16,087 nt of DNA from an uncultured Porphyromonadaceae bacterium. GTDB taxonomy: Bacteria > Bacteroidota > Bacteroidia > Bacteroidales > Muribaculaceae. Location: assembly GCA_902475285.1 (NCBI GenBank), contig CABRZA010000047.1, positions 1-16,087 on the forward strand, in the 5' to 3' direction. Under the pieces are notes generated by a model. That model made no database searches, was not told the origin of the DNA, and saw only the letters and a program-made list of their open reading frames with translations. The position numbers and the translations under genes were made by a program. Of the stretch, positions 7,297 to 16,087 are shown piece by piece. Numbering within the stretch: the stretch's first letter is position 1; the number at the start of each line of letters is the position of its first letter.

Positions 7297-9027
7297 ATGA
7301 AAAAAGCTATATACGCCGCCCTGGCCGCTCTTGCTCTGGCCTCGACCGGCTGCAACGACTTCCTCGACGAGCAGAAGCCCCAGGGCACTCTCGACCAAGA
7401 GCAGGTGCTCGACCCGCAGTATGTCGACAATCTGGTGATTTCGGCTTATGCCGTATGGATTTCGGCCGAGGACATCAACTCGTCGTTCTCGATGTGGAAT
7501 TTCGACGTTCGCTCCGACGACGCCTACAAGGGCGGCAACGGTACGGAGGACGGCGACGTGTTCCACGCCCTCGAGGTGTCGCAGGGCATCATGACCACCA
7601 ACTGGAACATCTCCGATATGTGGGAACGCCTCTACAACGCCATCTCTCGTGCCAACACGGCGCTTCAGGTGCTCGGCTCGATGGACCCCGCGAGCTATCC
7701 TCTGCGCGACCGTCGAATTGCCGAGATGCGTTTCCTGCGCGGCCACGGCCATTTCCTTCTCAAACGTCTCTATAAGAACATCCCCTTCGCGGTCGACGAG
7801 AACCTCAGCCCCGAGGAGTACAACGACCTCGAGAACACCGCCTATACCAACGACGAGGGCTGGCAGCTCATAATCGACGACTTCAAGTATGCCTTCGATA
7901 CCCTTCCCGAGGTGCAGGAGCAGGTGGGTCGCCCCAACCGCGCCGCTGCCGCCGCTTACCTGGCCAAGACATACCTTTACAAGGCTTACCGCCAGGACGA
8001 CCGCGCCACGCATGCCGTGACCTCCATCGACCGCGACGACCTTCTCGAGGTGGTGAAGTACACCGACCCGGCCATCATGGCGGCATCGGGCGTGGATCTT
8101 GCCTCCGACTTCCACAACAACTTCCGTCCCGAGCCCGAGTATGAGAACGGCCCCGAGTCGATTTGGGCGATGCAGTACTCCTTCAACGACGGCACGAACT
8201 TCGGCAACTGCAACTGGTCGTACGGCCTCATCGTGCCCAACATACCGGGTGTGACCGACGGCGGCTGCGACTTCTACAAGCCTTCCCAGAATCTGGTGAA
8301 CGCCTTCCGCACCGACGGCGACGGCCTTCCCTATCTCGACAGCTTCAACGCCAGCGACTACGACGCCGCCTCCGATAACGCCGACCCGCGCCTTTTCCTG
8401 ACTGTGGGCATGCCTGGCACACCCTACATGTTCAACCCCAACTACATCATGGACAACAGCGCCGTGTGGAGCCGCAGCAACGGTCTTTACGGATATTATG
8501 TGTCGCTCAAACACAATGTCGACCCCGACGGTCAGTACCTCGTGAAGGGCTCGTGGTGGGGCTCGCCTATGAACCGCATTGTCCTCCGCTATGCCGACGT
8601 GCTTCTGATGCGCGCCGAGGCACTGGTGCAGCTCAATCAGGACATTCCGCAGGCCATAGCCATCGTCAACCGTCTGCGCGAGCGCGCGGCACGCTCTACC
8701 TCGATGATAGCCGACTACCAGCGGCTTTACGGCGTGCGCCTCAACATCCATACCTACACCGGCTCCTACAACGCCGAGCAGGCGCTCAAAATCGTCAAGC
8801 ATGAACGCCGCGTGGAAATGGCTCTCGAAAGCGACCGCTTCTTCGACCTCGTCCGCTGGGGCGAAGCAGCCGAGGTGCTCAACCGCTATTACGCCGACGA
8901 GACCGACAACTGCGCCATATACTCCGGTGCAAGCTTCACGGCCAACAAGAACGAGTATCTGCCCATCCCCTTCTCGCAGCTCAGCGCTTCCAACGGCCAC
9001 TACAAACAGAATATCGGCAACTGGTAA
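7297..9027 (+). CDS. susD: SusD/RagB-family surface lipoprotein
   Basis: Cell-surface glycan-binding lipoprotein of 576 residues that should cap the SusC barrel. The signal peptide ends in the lipobox ASTGC with lipidated C19, followed by NDFLDEQKPQG, the typical SusD start. The helical, TPR-like N-terminal half includes RIAEMRFLRGHGHFLLKRLY (about 147-166), a hallmark of the family. The C-terminal half contains PMNRIVLRYADVLLMRAEAL (about 425-444) and VKHERRVEMALESDRFFDLVRWG (about 499-521), both standard RagB/SusD signatures. It ends PIPFSQLSASNGHYKQNIGNW, also typical. It is 13 bases after susC and 13 bases before the next lipoprotein gene, clearly one operon. Confidence 0.97.
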   Translation: MKKAIYAALAALALASTGCNDFLDEQKPQGTLDQEQVLDPQYVDNLVISAYAVWISAEDINSSFSMWNFDVRSDDAYKGGNGTEDGDVFHALEVSQGIMTTNWNISDMWERLYNAISRANTALQVLGSMDPASYPLRDRRIAEMRFLRGHGHFLLKRLYKNIPFAVDENLSPEEYNDLENTAYTNDEGWQLIIDDFKYAFDTLPEVQEQVGRPNRAAAAAYLAKTYLYKAYRQDDRATHAVTSIDRDDLLEVVKYTDPAIMAASGVDLASDFHNNFRPEPEYENGPESIWAMQYSFNDGTNFGNCNWSYGLIVPNIPGVTDGGCDFYKPSQNLVNAFRTDGDGLPYLDSFNASDYDAASDNADPRLFLTVGMPGTPYMFNPNYIMDNSAVWSRSNGLYGYYVSLKHNVDPDGQYLVKGSWWGSPMNRIVLRYADVLLMRAEALVQLNQDIPQAIAIVNRLRERAARSTSMIADYQRLYGVRLNIHTYTGSYNAEQALKIVKHERRVEMALESDRFFDLVRWGEAAEVLNRYYADETDNCAIYSGASFTANKNEYLPIPFSQLSASNGHYKQNIGNW

Positions 9028-9040
9028 TCAATCTAATGTT

Positions 9041-10414
9041 ATGAAACTGATTCTAAAATCGATATATTCGCTCCTTGCCGGGGTTGCTCTCGTTGCCGCC
9101 GGCGGCTGCTCGGACGACAGCAACACCACGCTCGTCCTCGACGGTGACACTGCCATAGAGGCCATCACCGTGAGCGCCTGGCCCGGCACCGTCGACCAAA
9201 AGGCCAAGACCGTAACAGTGAACCTTCCCGTCGACGTCGATCTCACCGCACTGCGCGTCGACGCCATCAGTTTGAGTCCCGGCGCTTCGTGCGACTATCC
9301 GGCCGGCACGGTCTTCGACGGCACCATGCCGCGCTCCATCCGCGTGACCAACGGCAGCGTGTTCACCGACTACGCCATGACGGCATGCCACGACGACGTG
9401 CAACTGCTCAGTTTCACTCTCGACGGCACATATCAGGGCACCATCGACAACAGCGCCCGCACCGTGCTCGTCTTCGTGCCTCTTGAAGCCGACGTCACGG
9501 CCATGCGCGCCACCTTCACCGTCAACGAAGGCACCACCGTTACTCCCGCCAGCGAGAGCGTGCTCGACTTCACCTCCCCCGTAACCTTTACGGCCGTCAA
9601 CCGTACGGCGACGATAGAGTATACCGTCACCGTAATAAAGGACGAGATGTCGCAGGCTCCGAAAGCCTTCGTGGGCAATGCCAGCAGCGTCGACGCCCTC
9701 GGCGACGAAGCCAAAGCAGCCTGCCGCTGGATGCTCGACAACGTGCCCAACTCGCGCTACATCAGCCTTCAGCAGATTATCGACGGAGAGGCCCACCTCG
9801 ACGACTACACCATGCTATGGTGCCACTTCGACTGGCTCGACTGGCCCAGCCAGATGTGGGACACGCGCGACATCTTCAACAGCTATTGGCTGCACGGCGG
9901 CGCCATTCTTGCCTCGCGCGACGGCGCACGCTATATCAACGACGTGTGGCGCATAGCCCGCGACCAACAAAGCCCCAACAATATGTTCGGCGGCGAGACG
10001 GCCGAGACGCTGAAAACCCCGATGGGCTTCACCGTAACGGGCCATGAGGACCACGCCCTCTTTGCCGGCCTGACACCCGACGCCGACGGCCGCATACTGC
10101 TGCTCAACACGGGTTGCTCGTCGACCGGCCGCACCCTGCAATGGGGCGCCGACTGGGACCCTTACGGCTCTATGGCTGGCTGGGAGAGCCGCACGGGTGC
10201 CAAGGCTCTTGCCTCGGGCCACGACTACGACATCAACCGCGTGACCATTGCCGAGTTCGAGCCATGGGAGGCTTTGGCAGGTTTCACTTCAGGCCGAGTA
10301 ATCACCATAGGCACTCCGGCCTACGAGTGGTACGACCGCAACGATGCCGACAATCCCTACCGCGAGAATCTCGTGACACTTACCAAAAACGCCATCAACT
10401 ACCTTTGCAAATAA
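9041..10414 (+). CDS. Surface glycan-binding lipoprotein (levan-PUL SGBP type, DUF4960-like)
   Basis: Predicted surface lipoprotein of 457 residues with lipobox AAGGC (C23) followed by SDDSN. Two homologous Ig-like repeats are visible, about residues 38-116 and 121-199, each with the pattern tid..a.tv.v.vP...D.t.lr, resembling DUF5018. The C-terminal domain (about 205-457) is different: an alpha/beta domain with LWCHFDW (259-265), GGAILASRDGARYIND (286-301), HALFAGL (338-344) and RVITIGTPAYEWYDR (419-433), resembling ThuA/class-I amidotransferase-like folds; I believe it corresponds to DUF4960. Position after susD matches the levan-binding protein of the Bacteroides levan locus. The ATG at 9041 is chosen over the upstream in-frame ATG at 8801 because it begins the lipoprotein signal and lies after the susD stop. 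Glycan binding is inferred; an enzymatic role for the last domain is not shown. Confidence 0.82.
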   Translation: MKLILKSIYSLLAGVALVAAGGCSDDSNTTLVLDGDTAIEAITVSAWPGTVDQKAKTVTVNLPVDVDLTALRVDAISLSPGASCDYPAGTVFDGTMPRSIRVTNGSVFTDYAMTACHDDVQLLSFTLDGTYQGTIDNSARTVLVFVPLEADVTAMRATFTVNEGTTVTPASESVLDFTSPVTFTAVNRTATIEYTVTVIKDEMSQAPKAFVGNASSVDALGDEAKAACRWMLDNVPNSRYISLQQIIDGEAHLDDYTMLWCHFDWLDWPSQMWDTRDIFNSYWLHGGAILASRDGARYINDVWRIARDQQSPNNMFGGETAETLKTPMGFTVTGHEDHALFAGLTPDADGRILLLNTGCSSTGRTLQWGADWDPYGSMAGWESRTGAKALASGHDYDINRVTIAEFEPWEALAGFTSGRVITIGTPAYEWYDRNDADNPYRENLVTLTKNAINYLCK

Positions 10415-10425
10415 CAGTGTAAACC

Positions 10426-11949
10426 ATGAAACCATATATGACGTCCCTCATCGCCCTCTGTGCGGCATGGACACTCACCGCATGCTCCGACGACGACCCC
10501 GTGCTCACCGTGCGCGACTGGAACGGCGATGCCGCATACTTCCGTTCGGAGGACAGCCCCAAACAGGATATATTCTACAAGCCTTACGTGGGCTATGTGG
10601 GCGACCCGATGCCTTTTTACGACCCCGTGGCCGGCGACTTCAAGGTGCTCTACCTTCAAGACTACCGTCCCAATCCCGAGCTCACCTATCATCCCATATG
10701 GGGCGTGAGCACCGGCGACGGCGTGAGCTATGCGTCGCTTGGCGAACTTGTGGAGTGCGGTGCGTCGAACGAGCTCGACGCCGCCCTCGGCACCGGCTCG
10801 ACAATCTATGCCGACGGCAAGTACCACATCTTCTATACCGCCCATTCGCCCAACCGCGCCGCTACCGGCGGCGTGAACGAAGCGGTGATGGTGGCCACGT
10901 CGTCCGACTTCAAGAGCTGGACGAAGGACCGCAGTTTCATCCTTACGGGCGGCGATGAGTACAGCAACGCCGACTTCCGCGACCCCTTCGTGTATGCCGA
11001 CGATAACGGTCTTTACCATATGCTCGTGTCGACGCGCAAGGGAGGCAAGGGAGTGCTGGCCGAGTATACTTCGTCCGACCTGAGGGCATGGACTTCGGCG
11101 GGCGTGTTCATGACCATGATGTGGGACCGCTTCTATGAGTGCCCCGACCTCTTCCGTATGGGCGACTGGTGGTATCTGATATACTCCGAGCAGCACGATG
11201 CCGTGCGCCGGGTGCAGTACTTCAAAGGCCGCAGCATCGACGAGCTCAAAGCCTGCACGGCCAACGATGCCGGCATATGGCCCGACAGCCATGAAGGCTT
11301 CCTCGACTCGCGCGGCTTCTACGCCGGCAAGACGGCCTCGAACGGCACCGAGCGATTCATATGGGGCTGGTGCGCCTCGCGTGCGGGCTTCAACAACCTC
11401 GGTACTCCCGACTGGGGCGGCAACCTTGTGGCACACCGCCTGGTGCAGCACACCGACGGTACCCTCTCGCTGGGCGAGCTGCCCGCCATGGCTGCAGCCT
11501 TCCCGGCAGCCACGTCGCAGCCCGACTTCACCCTCGAAGGCATGACCTCCAAGCTCATGCCGCGCCTGGGCTATGTGAGCCGTATTGAGTTCACCGTGGA
11601 AACTTCCAATGCCTGGGATCGTTTCGGCTTCTCGATGGCTCGAGGCGACGACTCCGAAGTGTTCTATTCGGTGGTGATAAATCCCGAGAGCGACACGCTC
11701 CGCAAAATCAACTTCGAAGAGGAGGGCGGTACAGGCTTCATAGCCAACACCGACGGATATGTATTCAACACCCCCGCCGACGGCGTTTACCATATCACGG
11801 CCGTAATCGACAACTCTGTGCTTACGGTTTATATCAACGACAATGTGGGATATACGGTGCGGCTCTACGGCGCGGCCCGAAACTGCTGGTCGATAAATTC
11901 CTACGGAGGAAATATAGCAGTGAAAGACATTAAGATTTCAACGAAATAA
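10426..11949 (+). CDS. GH32 surface lipoprotein, probable endo-levanase
   Basis: GH32-family lipoprotein of 507 residues with lipobox TLTAC (C20) followed by SDDD. The catalytic triad is recognisable but the first motif is atypical: GDPMPFYD (59-66) replaces NDPNG, leaving D60 as presumed nucleophile. RDPFVY (185-190, D186) and ECPDLF (238-243, E238) are canonical. After the propeller, a beta-sandwich covers about 375-507. This motif pattern and the lipidated surface location match the endo-acting levanase of Bacteroides thetaiotaomicron (BT1760 type), which sits in the same order after SusC, SusD and the glycan-binding protein. It should cut the polymer outside the cell before import. The family is firm; endo action and beta-2,6 specificity are inferred. 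It starts 11 bases after its neighbour. Confidence 0.88.
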   Translation: MKPYMTSLIALCAAWTLTACSDDDPVLTVRDWNGDAAYFRSEDSPKQDIFYKPYVGYVGDPMPFYDPVAGDFKVLYLQDYRPNPELTYHPIWGVSTGDGVSYASLGELVECGASNELDAALGTGSTIYADGKYHIFYTAHSPNRAATGGVNEAVMVATSSDFKSWTKDRSFILTGGDEYSNADFRDPFVYADDNGLYHMLVSTRKGGKGVLAEYTSSDLRAWTSAGVFMTMMWDRFYECPDLFRMGDWWYLIYSEQHDAVRRVQYFKGRSIDELKACTANDAGIWPDSHEGFLDSRGFYAGKTASNGTERFIWGWCASRAGFNNLGTPDWGGNLVAHRLVQHTDGTLSLGELPAMAAAFPAATSQPDFTLEGMTSKLMPRLGYVSRIEFTVETSNAWDRFGFSMARGDDSEVFYSVVINPESDTLRKINFEEEGGTGFIANTDGYVFNTPADGVYHITAVIDNSVLTVYINDNVGYTVRLYGAARNCWSINSYGGNIAVKDIKISTK

Positions 11950-11978
11950 CCGAAATGAAAATATATAAAAATTGCATT

Positions 11979-12899
11979 ATGAAAAAACTTACTTTTGCTC
12001 TTGCCATGGGCGCCATGGCTTTCGCCGCCAACGCCCAAGAACTCGTCAAAGACCTCTACGCCGGCGATGCTGTGGAGGTGACCTGGACCAGCACCCTCGC
12101 ATTCGATGCCGCCGACTTCGCCGACGTGAACGTTGGCAACTTCATAGAGGTCGACTTCTCGAAAACCACCAATACAATCGAATTCAAGTCGGGTGGTGAG
12201 ATTCTCCCCGGCAGCCTCTACACCTGGCTCGGCGACAGCGAAGCCCATGAGCCCGTAAAGGCCTACATCACAGCGGAAATGCTGGAGCAGTTGCAGAAGG
12301 ACGGCCTCGAACTCTGCGGCGACAGCTTCACCGTGACGGCCGTGAAGGTGCTCAACGACGGCTTCGTGATGCCCGAAGGCGCCATCTGGGGCGGTTACTG
12401 CTGGATTGACGGATGGAAGACCCTCGAACTCTGCAAGGCTGCCTTCAACAACTACACCAACCAGCGCTACCTCGACATCCACTTCGCCGCCGACAAGGGC
12501 GATTTCACCAACTATGTGGTGAACGTGATGACAGCATTCGACAACGATGCCGCCAAGTGGAGCAACGCCGACAATCTGAGCCTCGGCAGCCATGTGGCTA
12601 CCCTCGACCTTGAAAACATCGACGTGAAGGGCCGTCTTGCCGCCGAAGGTGTGAATACGCTTCTCATACAGGTATATCAGGGCGACGGCAATCCCGCCTT
12701 CAACATGACCGCCGTGACTCTCCGCGGCGAGAAGAGCGGCCAGACTGCCGTTAGCGCCATCGCCACATATCCGGCCACCGTGGACGTATACAACCTCCAG
12801 GGCATTGTGGTGCGCAGCGATGCCGATGCCGCCAATCCCACGGCAGGACTTCCCGCCGGCCTTTATATTGCCAACGGTAAAAAAATAGCCGTCCGCTAA
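11979..12899 (+). CDS. Secreted two-module protein with T9SS-like C-terminal tail, function unknown
   Basis: Product of 306 residues that I do not recognise as a characterised protein. A classical signal peptide covers residues 1-20 (ending ANAQ). Two similar modules follow, about 23-126 and 135-249; each begins with a Trp-containing segment leading to FIEVDF or YLDIHF and ends in a strand reading FTVTAVKVL or FNMTAVTLR, suggesting beta-sandwich carbohydrate-binding domains. The last 48 residues (VDVYNLQG, LPAGLYIANGKKIAVR) resemble type IX secretion C-terminal sorting domains. An alternative start at 11955 would add eight residues (MKIYKNCI) before the signal peptide; 11979 is preferred because it gives a canonical one. 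It is the last gene of the PUL operon, shortly after the GH32 lipoprotein and before the strong terminator. A surface or secreted accessory fructan-binding role is a hypothesis. Confidence 0.75.
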   Translation: MKKLTFALAMGAMAFAANAQELVKDLYAGDAVEVTWTSTLAFDAADFADVNVGNFIEVDFSKTTNTIEFKSGGEILPGSLYTWLGDSEAHEPVKAYITAEMLEQLQKDGLELCGDSFTVTAVKVLNDGFVMPEGAIWGGYCWIDGWKTLELCKAAFNNYTNQRYLDIHFAADKGDFTNYVVNVMTAFDNDAAKWSNADNLSLGSHVATLDLENIDVKGRLAAEGVNTLLIQVYQGDGNPAFNMTAVTLRGEKSGQTAVSAIATYPATVDVYNLQGIVVRSDADAANPTAGLPAGLYIANGKKIAVR

Positions 12900-12920
12900 G
12901 CTATAACTCTCTGATGCAAT

Positions 12921-12960
12921 CCGCCCCCGGAGCGTGGCTTCGGGGGCGGCGTTTTGTGTT
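12921..12960 (+). terminator. Intrinsic terminator of the susCD unit
   Basis: Bases 12921-12933 pair with 12937-12949 in a 13-bp, GC-rich stem (CCGCCCCCGGAGC against GCTTCGGGGGCGG, one G-U pair) closed by the 3-base loop GTG. CGTTTTGTGTT follows as a T-rich tail. It starts 21 bases after the last PUL gene. On the minus strand the same hairpin lacks a U-run, so it is mainly a plus-strand terminator, though it may also slow transcription arriving from hflX. Confidence 0.88.
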
Positions 12961-12965
12961 GTTCG

Positions 12966-12981
12966 ATTGGCTGTTGCCAAT
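12966..12981 (-). terminator. Small hairpin downstream of hflX
   Basis: ATTGGC (12966-12971) and GCCAAT (12976-12981) form a perfect 6-bp stem with a 4-base loop, 13 bases beyond the hflX stop codon. There is no T-rich tail on the minus strand, so it is at most a weak terminator or 3'-end stabilising hairpin. Confidence 0.3.
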
Positions 12982-12993
12982 TATCGATTCCCT

Positions 12994-14220
12994 TTATTCT
13001 TCTTCGTAGGTTTGGTAGAGGAGGTCGTTGTAGGGGAAGCGGGAGAGGTGGATTTCGCGGGCCATGGTGTAGAGGCGCTGTTTGAGCTCGTCGATGTTGG
13101 TGCCTTTTCGGGCGCTGATGAAGACGCAGTTGTCGTTCATCTTGGCCATCCACGATGCCTTGAATTCTTCGAGGGTGGTGTTGCAGCGCTCGCGCGGGGT
13201 GAGGTCGTCGGCGTCCTTGGGCTTGCAGGTGAAGGCGTCGATTTTGTTGAATACCAGGAGCATGGGCTTGTCGGCGCCGTTGCATACCTCGCGGAGGGTG
13301 CGGTCGACCACTTCGATCTGTTCCTCGAAGTTGGGGTGCGATATGTCGACCACATGCACCAGGATGTCGGCTTCGCGCACTTCGTCGAGTGTCGACTTGA
13401 AGGAGTCGACAAGGTGTGTGGGGAGTTTGCGGATGAAGCCCACGGTGTCGGTGAGCAGGAATGGGAGATTGTCGATGACGACTTTCCGCACCGTGGTGTC
13501 GAGGGTGGCGAAGAGCTTGTTCTCGGCAAAGACGTCGCTCTTGCTCAGGAGGTTCATTAGCGTCGACTTGCCCACGTTGGTGTAGCCCACGAGGGCCACG
13601 CGGGTGAGCTTGCCACGGTTCTTGCGCTGCACGGCCTTCTGGCGGTCGATGGCGCGGAGCTCTTCTTTGAGGTGCGATATCTTGTCGAGGATTATGCGGC
13701 GGTCGGTTTCGATCTGTGTTTCACCGGGGCCTCGCATGCCTATGCCGCCTCGCTGGCGCTCGAGGTGCGTCCACATGCGGGTGAGGCGGGGGAGGAGGTA
13801 CTGGTACTGTGCCAGTTCGACCTGCGTCTTGGCGCTTGCCGTCTGTGCGCGGCGGGCGAAGATGTCGAGGATGAGGCTCGTGCGGTCGAGGATTTTCACG
13901 CCCAGCTCGCGCTCGATGTTGAGCACCTGCTTTGTGGTTAGGTCGTCGTCGAAGATTGCCATGGCAATGTCGCCTCGGTCTTCGATGTTGTTCTTGATTT
14001 CGTCGAGCTTGCCTTTGCCCACGAAGGTGCGGGGATTGGGGTAGTCGAGCTTCTGTGTGAATGTTGCCACGGCTTCGGCACCGGCGGTGTCGGCGAGGAA
14101 AGCGAGCTCGGCGAGGTATTCGGCGGAGCGCGCCTCGTCCTGCGTGGGGGTTACGAGACCCACGAGGATGGCTTTTTCGGGCTCGGCGCCGCGTGCTACG
14201 GGGACAGAGGAGTCTTTCAT
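12994..14220 (-). CDS. hflX: GTPase HflX
   Basis: Ribosome-associated GTPase of 408 residues, a typical HflX length, known from the family to split or rescue stalled ribosomes under stress. The N-terminal nucleotide-binding domain contains FVGKGKLDEI (66-75), and the HflX signature GGIGMRGPGETQIETDRR spans 158-175. The GTPase domain carries G1 GYTNVGKST (212-220), G3 DTVG (258-261), G4 NKID (325-328) and G5 SA (369-370). The start ATG follows the stop of the upstream acyl-CoA synthetase gene by one base, so the two are probably co-transcribed and translationally coupled. It converges on the PUL operon. No missing motif is seen. Confidence 0.97.
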   Translation of the reverse strand: MKDSSVPVARGAEPEKAILVGLVTPTQDEARSAEYLAELAFLADTAGAEAVATFTQKLDYPNPRTFVGKGKLDEIKNNIEDRGDIAMAIFDDDLTTKQVLNIERELGVKILDRTSLILDIFARRAQTASAKTQVELAQYQYLLPRLTRMWTHLERQRGGIGMRGPGETQIETDRRIILDKISHLKEELRAIDRQKAVQRKNRGKLTRVALVGYTNVGKSTLMNLLSKSDVFAENKLFATLDTTVRKVVIDNLPFLLTDTVGFIRKLPTHLVDSFKSTLDEVREADILVHVVDISHPNFEEQIEVVDRTLREVCNGADKPMLLVFNKIDAFTCKPKDADDLTPRERCNTTLEEFKASWMAKMNDNCVFISARKGTNIDELKQRLYTMAREIHLSRFPYNDLLYQTYEEE

Positions 14221-14221
14221 A

Positions 14222-16033
<1,812 letters not shown>

Positions 16034-16060
16034 TGCGTGCTTTTTTCGGTTTCTATCCTG

Positions 16061-16068
16061 CAAAGTTA
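16061..16068 (-). promoter_or_regulatory. Bacteroidetes -7 box of the acyl-CoA synthetase/hflX unit
   Basis: Read on the minus strand, TAACTTTG matches TAnnTTTG and sits 27 bases before the ATG at 16033. The -33 element would fall at or beyond the end of the window, so it cannot be checked. Confidence 0.55.
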
Positions 16069-16087
16069 GTGCCTTTGCATTTTATAA

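Noticed and set aside
7267..9000. 577-codon open frame antisense to susD
   Set aside because: A shadow of susD with the same Val/His/Gly-rich composition; no domain is recognisable.
10400..10407. TACCTTTG, a TAnnTTTG match just before the GH32 lipoprotein
   Set aside because: It lies within the last codons of the upstream gene, has no -33 partner, and several chance matches are expected in 16 kb. An internal promoter is possible but unsupported.
10399..11793. 464-codon open frame antisense to the GH32 lipoprotein
   Set aside because: Complement of a gene with intact catalytic motifs; no signal peptide or family features.

Overview
The window comes from a GC-rich member of the Bacteroidales. 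The evidence is a SusC/SusD pair, lipoboxes followed by Ser/Asp-rich tails, A-rich start regions without clear Shine-Dalgarno sequences, and promoters with the Bacteroidetes -7 box TAnnTTTG. The family cannot be fixed from this sequence. A Muribaculaceae- or Prevotellaceae-like gut commensal is a reasonable guess, based on the T9SS-like tail of one secreted protein and heavy use of ATA codons despite the high GC.

Bases 1-12960 hold a polysaccharide utilisation locus (PUL) for fructan, most likely levan, in two same-strand transcription units. Unit A (161-4055) encodes a GH32 exo-type fructosidase, an FHS-type MFS sugar transporter and a PfkB-family fructokinase. Unit B (4188-12899) encodes SusC, SusD, a surface glycan-binding lipoprotein, a GH32 lipoprotein that resembles endo-levanases, and a secreted two-module protein of unknown function with a T9SS-like C-terminal tail. 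It ends at a strong GC-rich hairpin terminator (12921-12960). In the inferred route, the surface GH32 cuts the polymer, the lipoproteins and SusCD bind and import oligosaccharides, the exported exo-GH32 frees fructose, the MFS carrier takes fructose across the inner membrane, and the kinase phosphorylates it.

The most notable non-coding signal is a composite sequence upstream of both units (14-57 and 4072-4115). Its outer blocks have identical 34-base spacing, and it lies at nearly the same distance from each -7 box. Before susC the element sits in a long inverted repeat; before unit A part of it recurs as a 21-base tandem repeat. This looks like the operator of one PUL regulator, which is not encoded in the window. 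The genes match those of the characterised Bacteroides thetaiotaomicron levan locus, but the GH32-MFS-kinase block lies upstream of susC instead of at the end of the operon.

Bases 12994-16033, on the minus strand and convergent with the PUL, hold ordinary housekeeping genes: a long-chain acyl-CoA synthetase followed after one base by the GTPase HflX, behind their own TAnnTTTG promoter.
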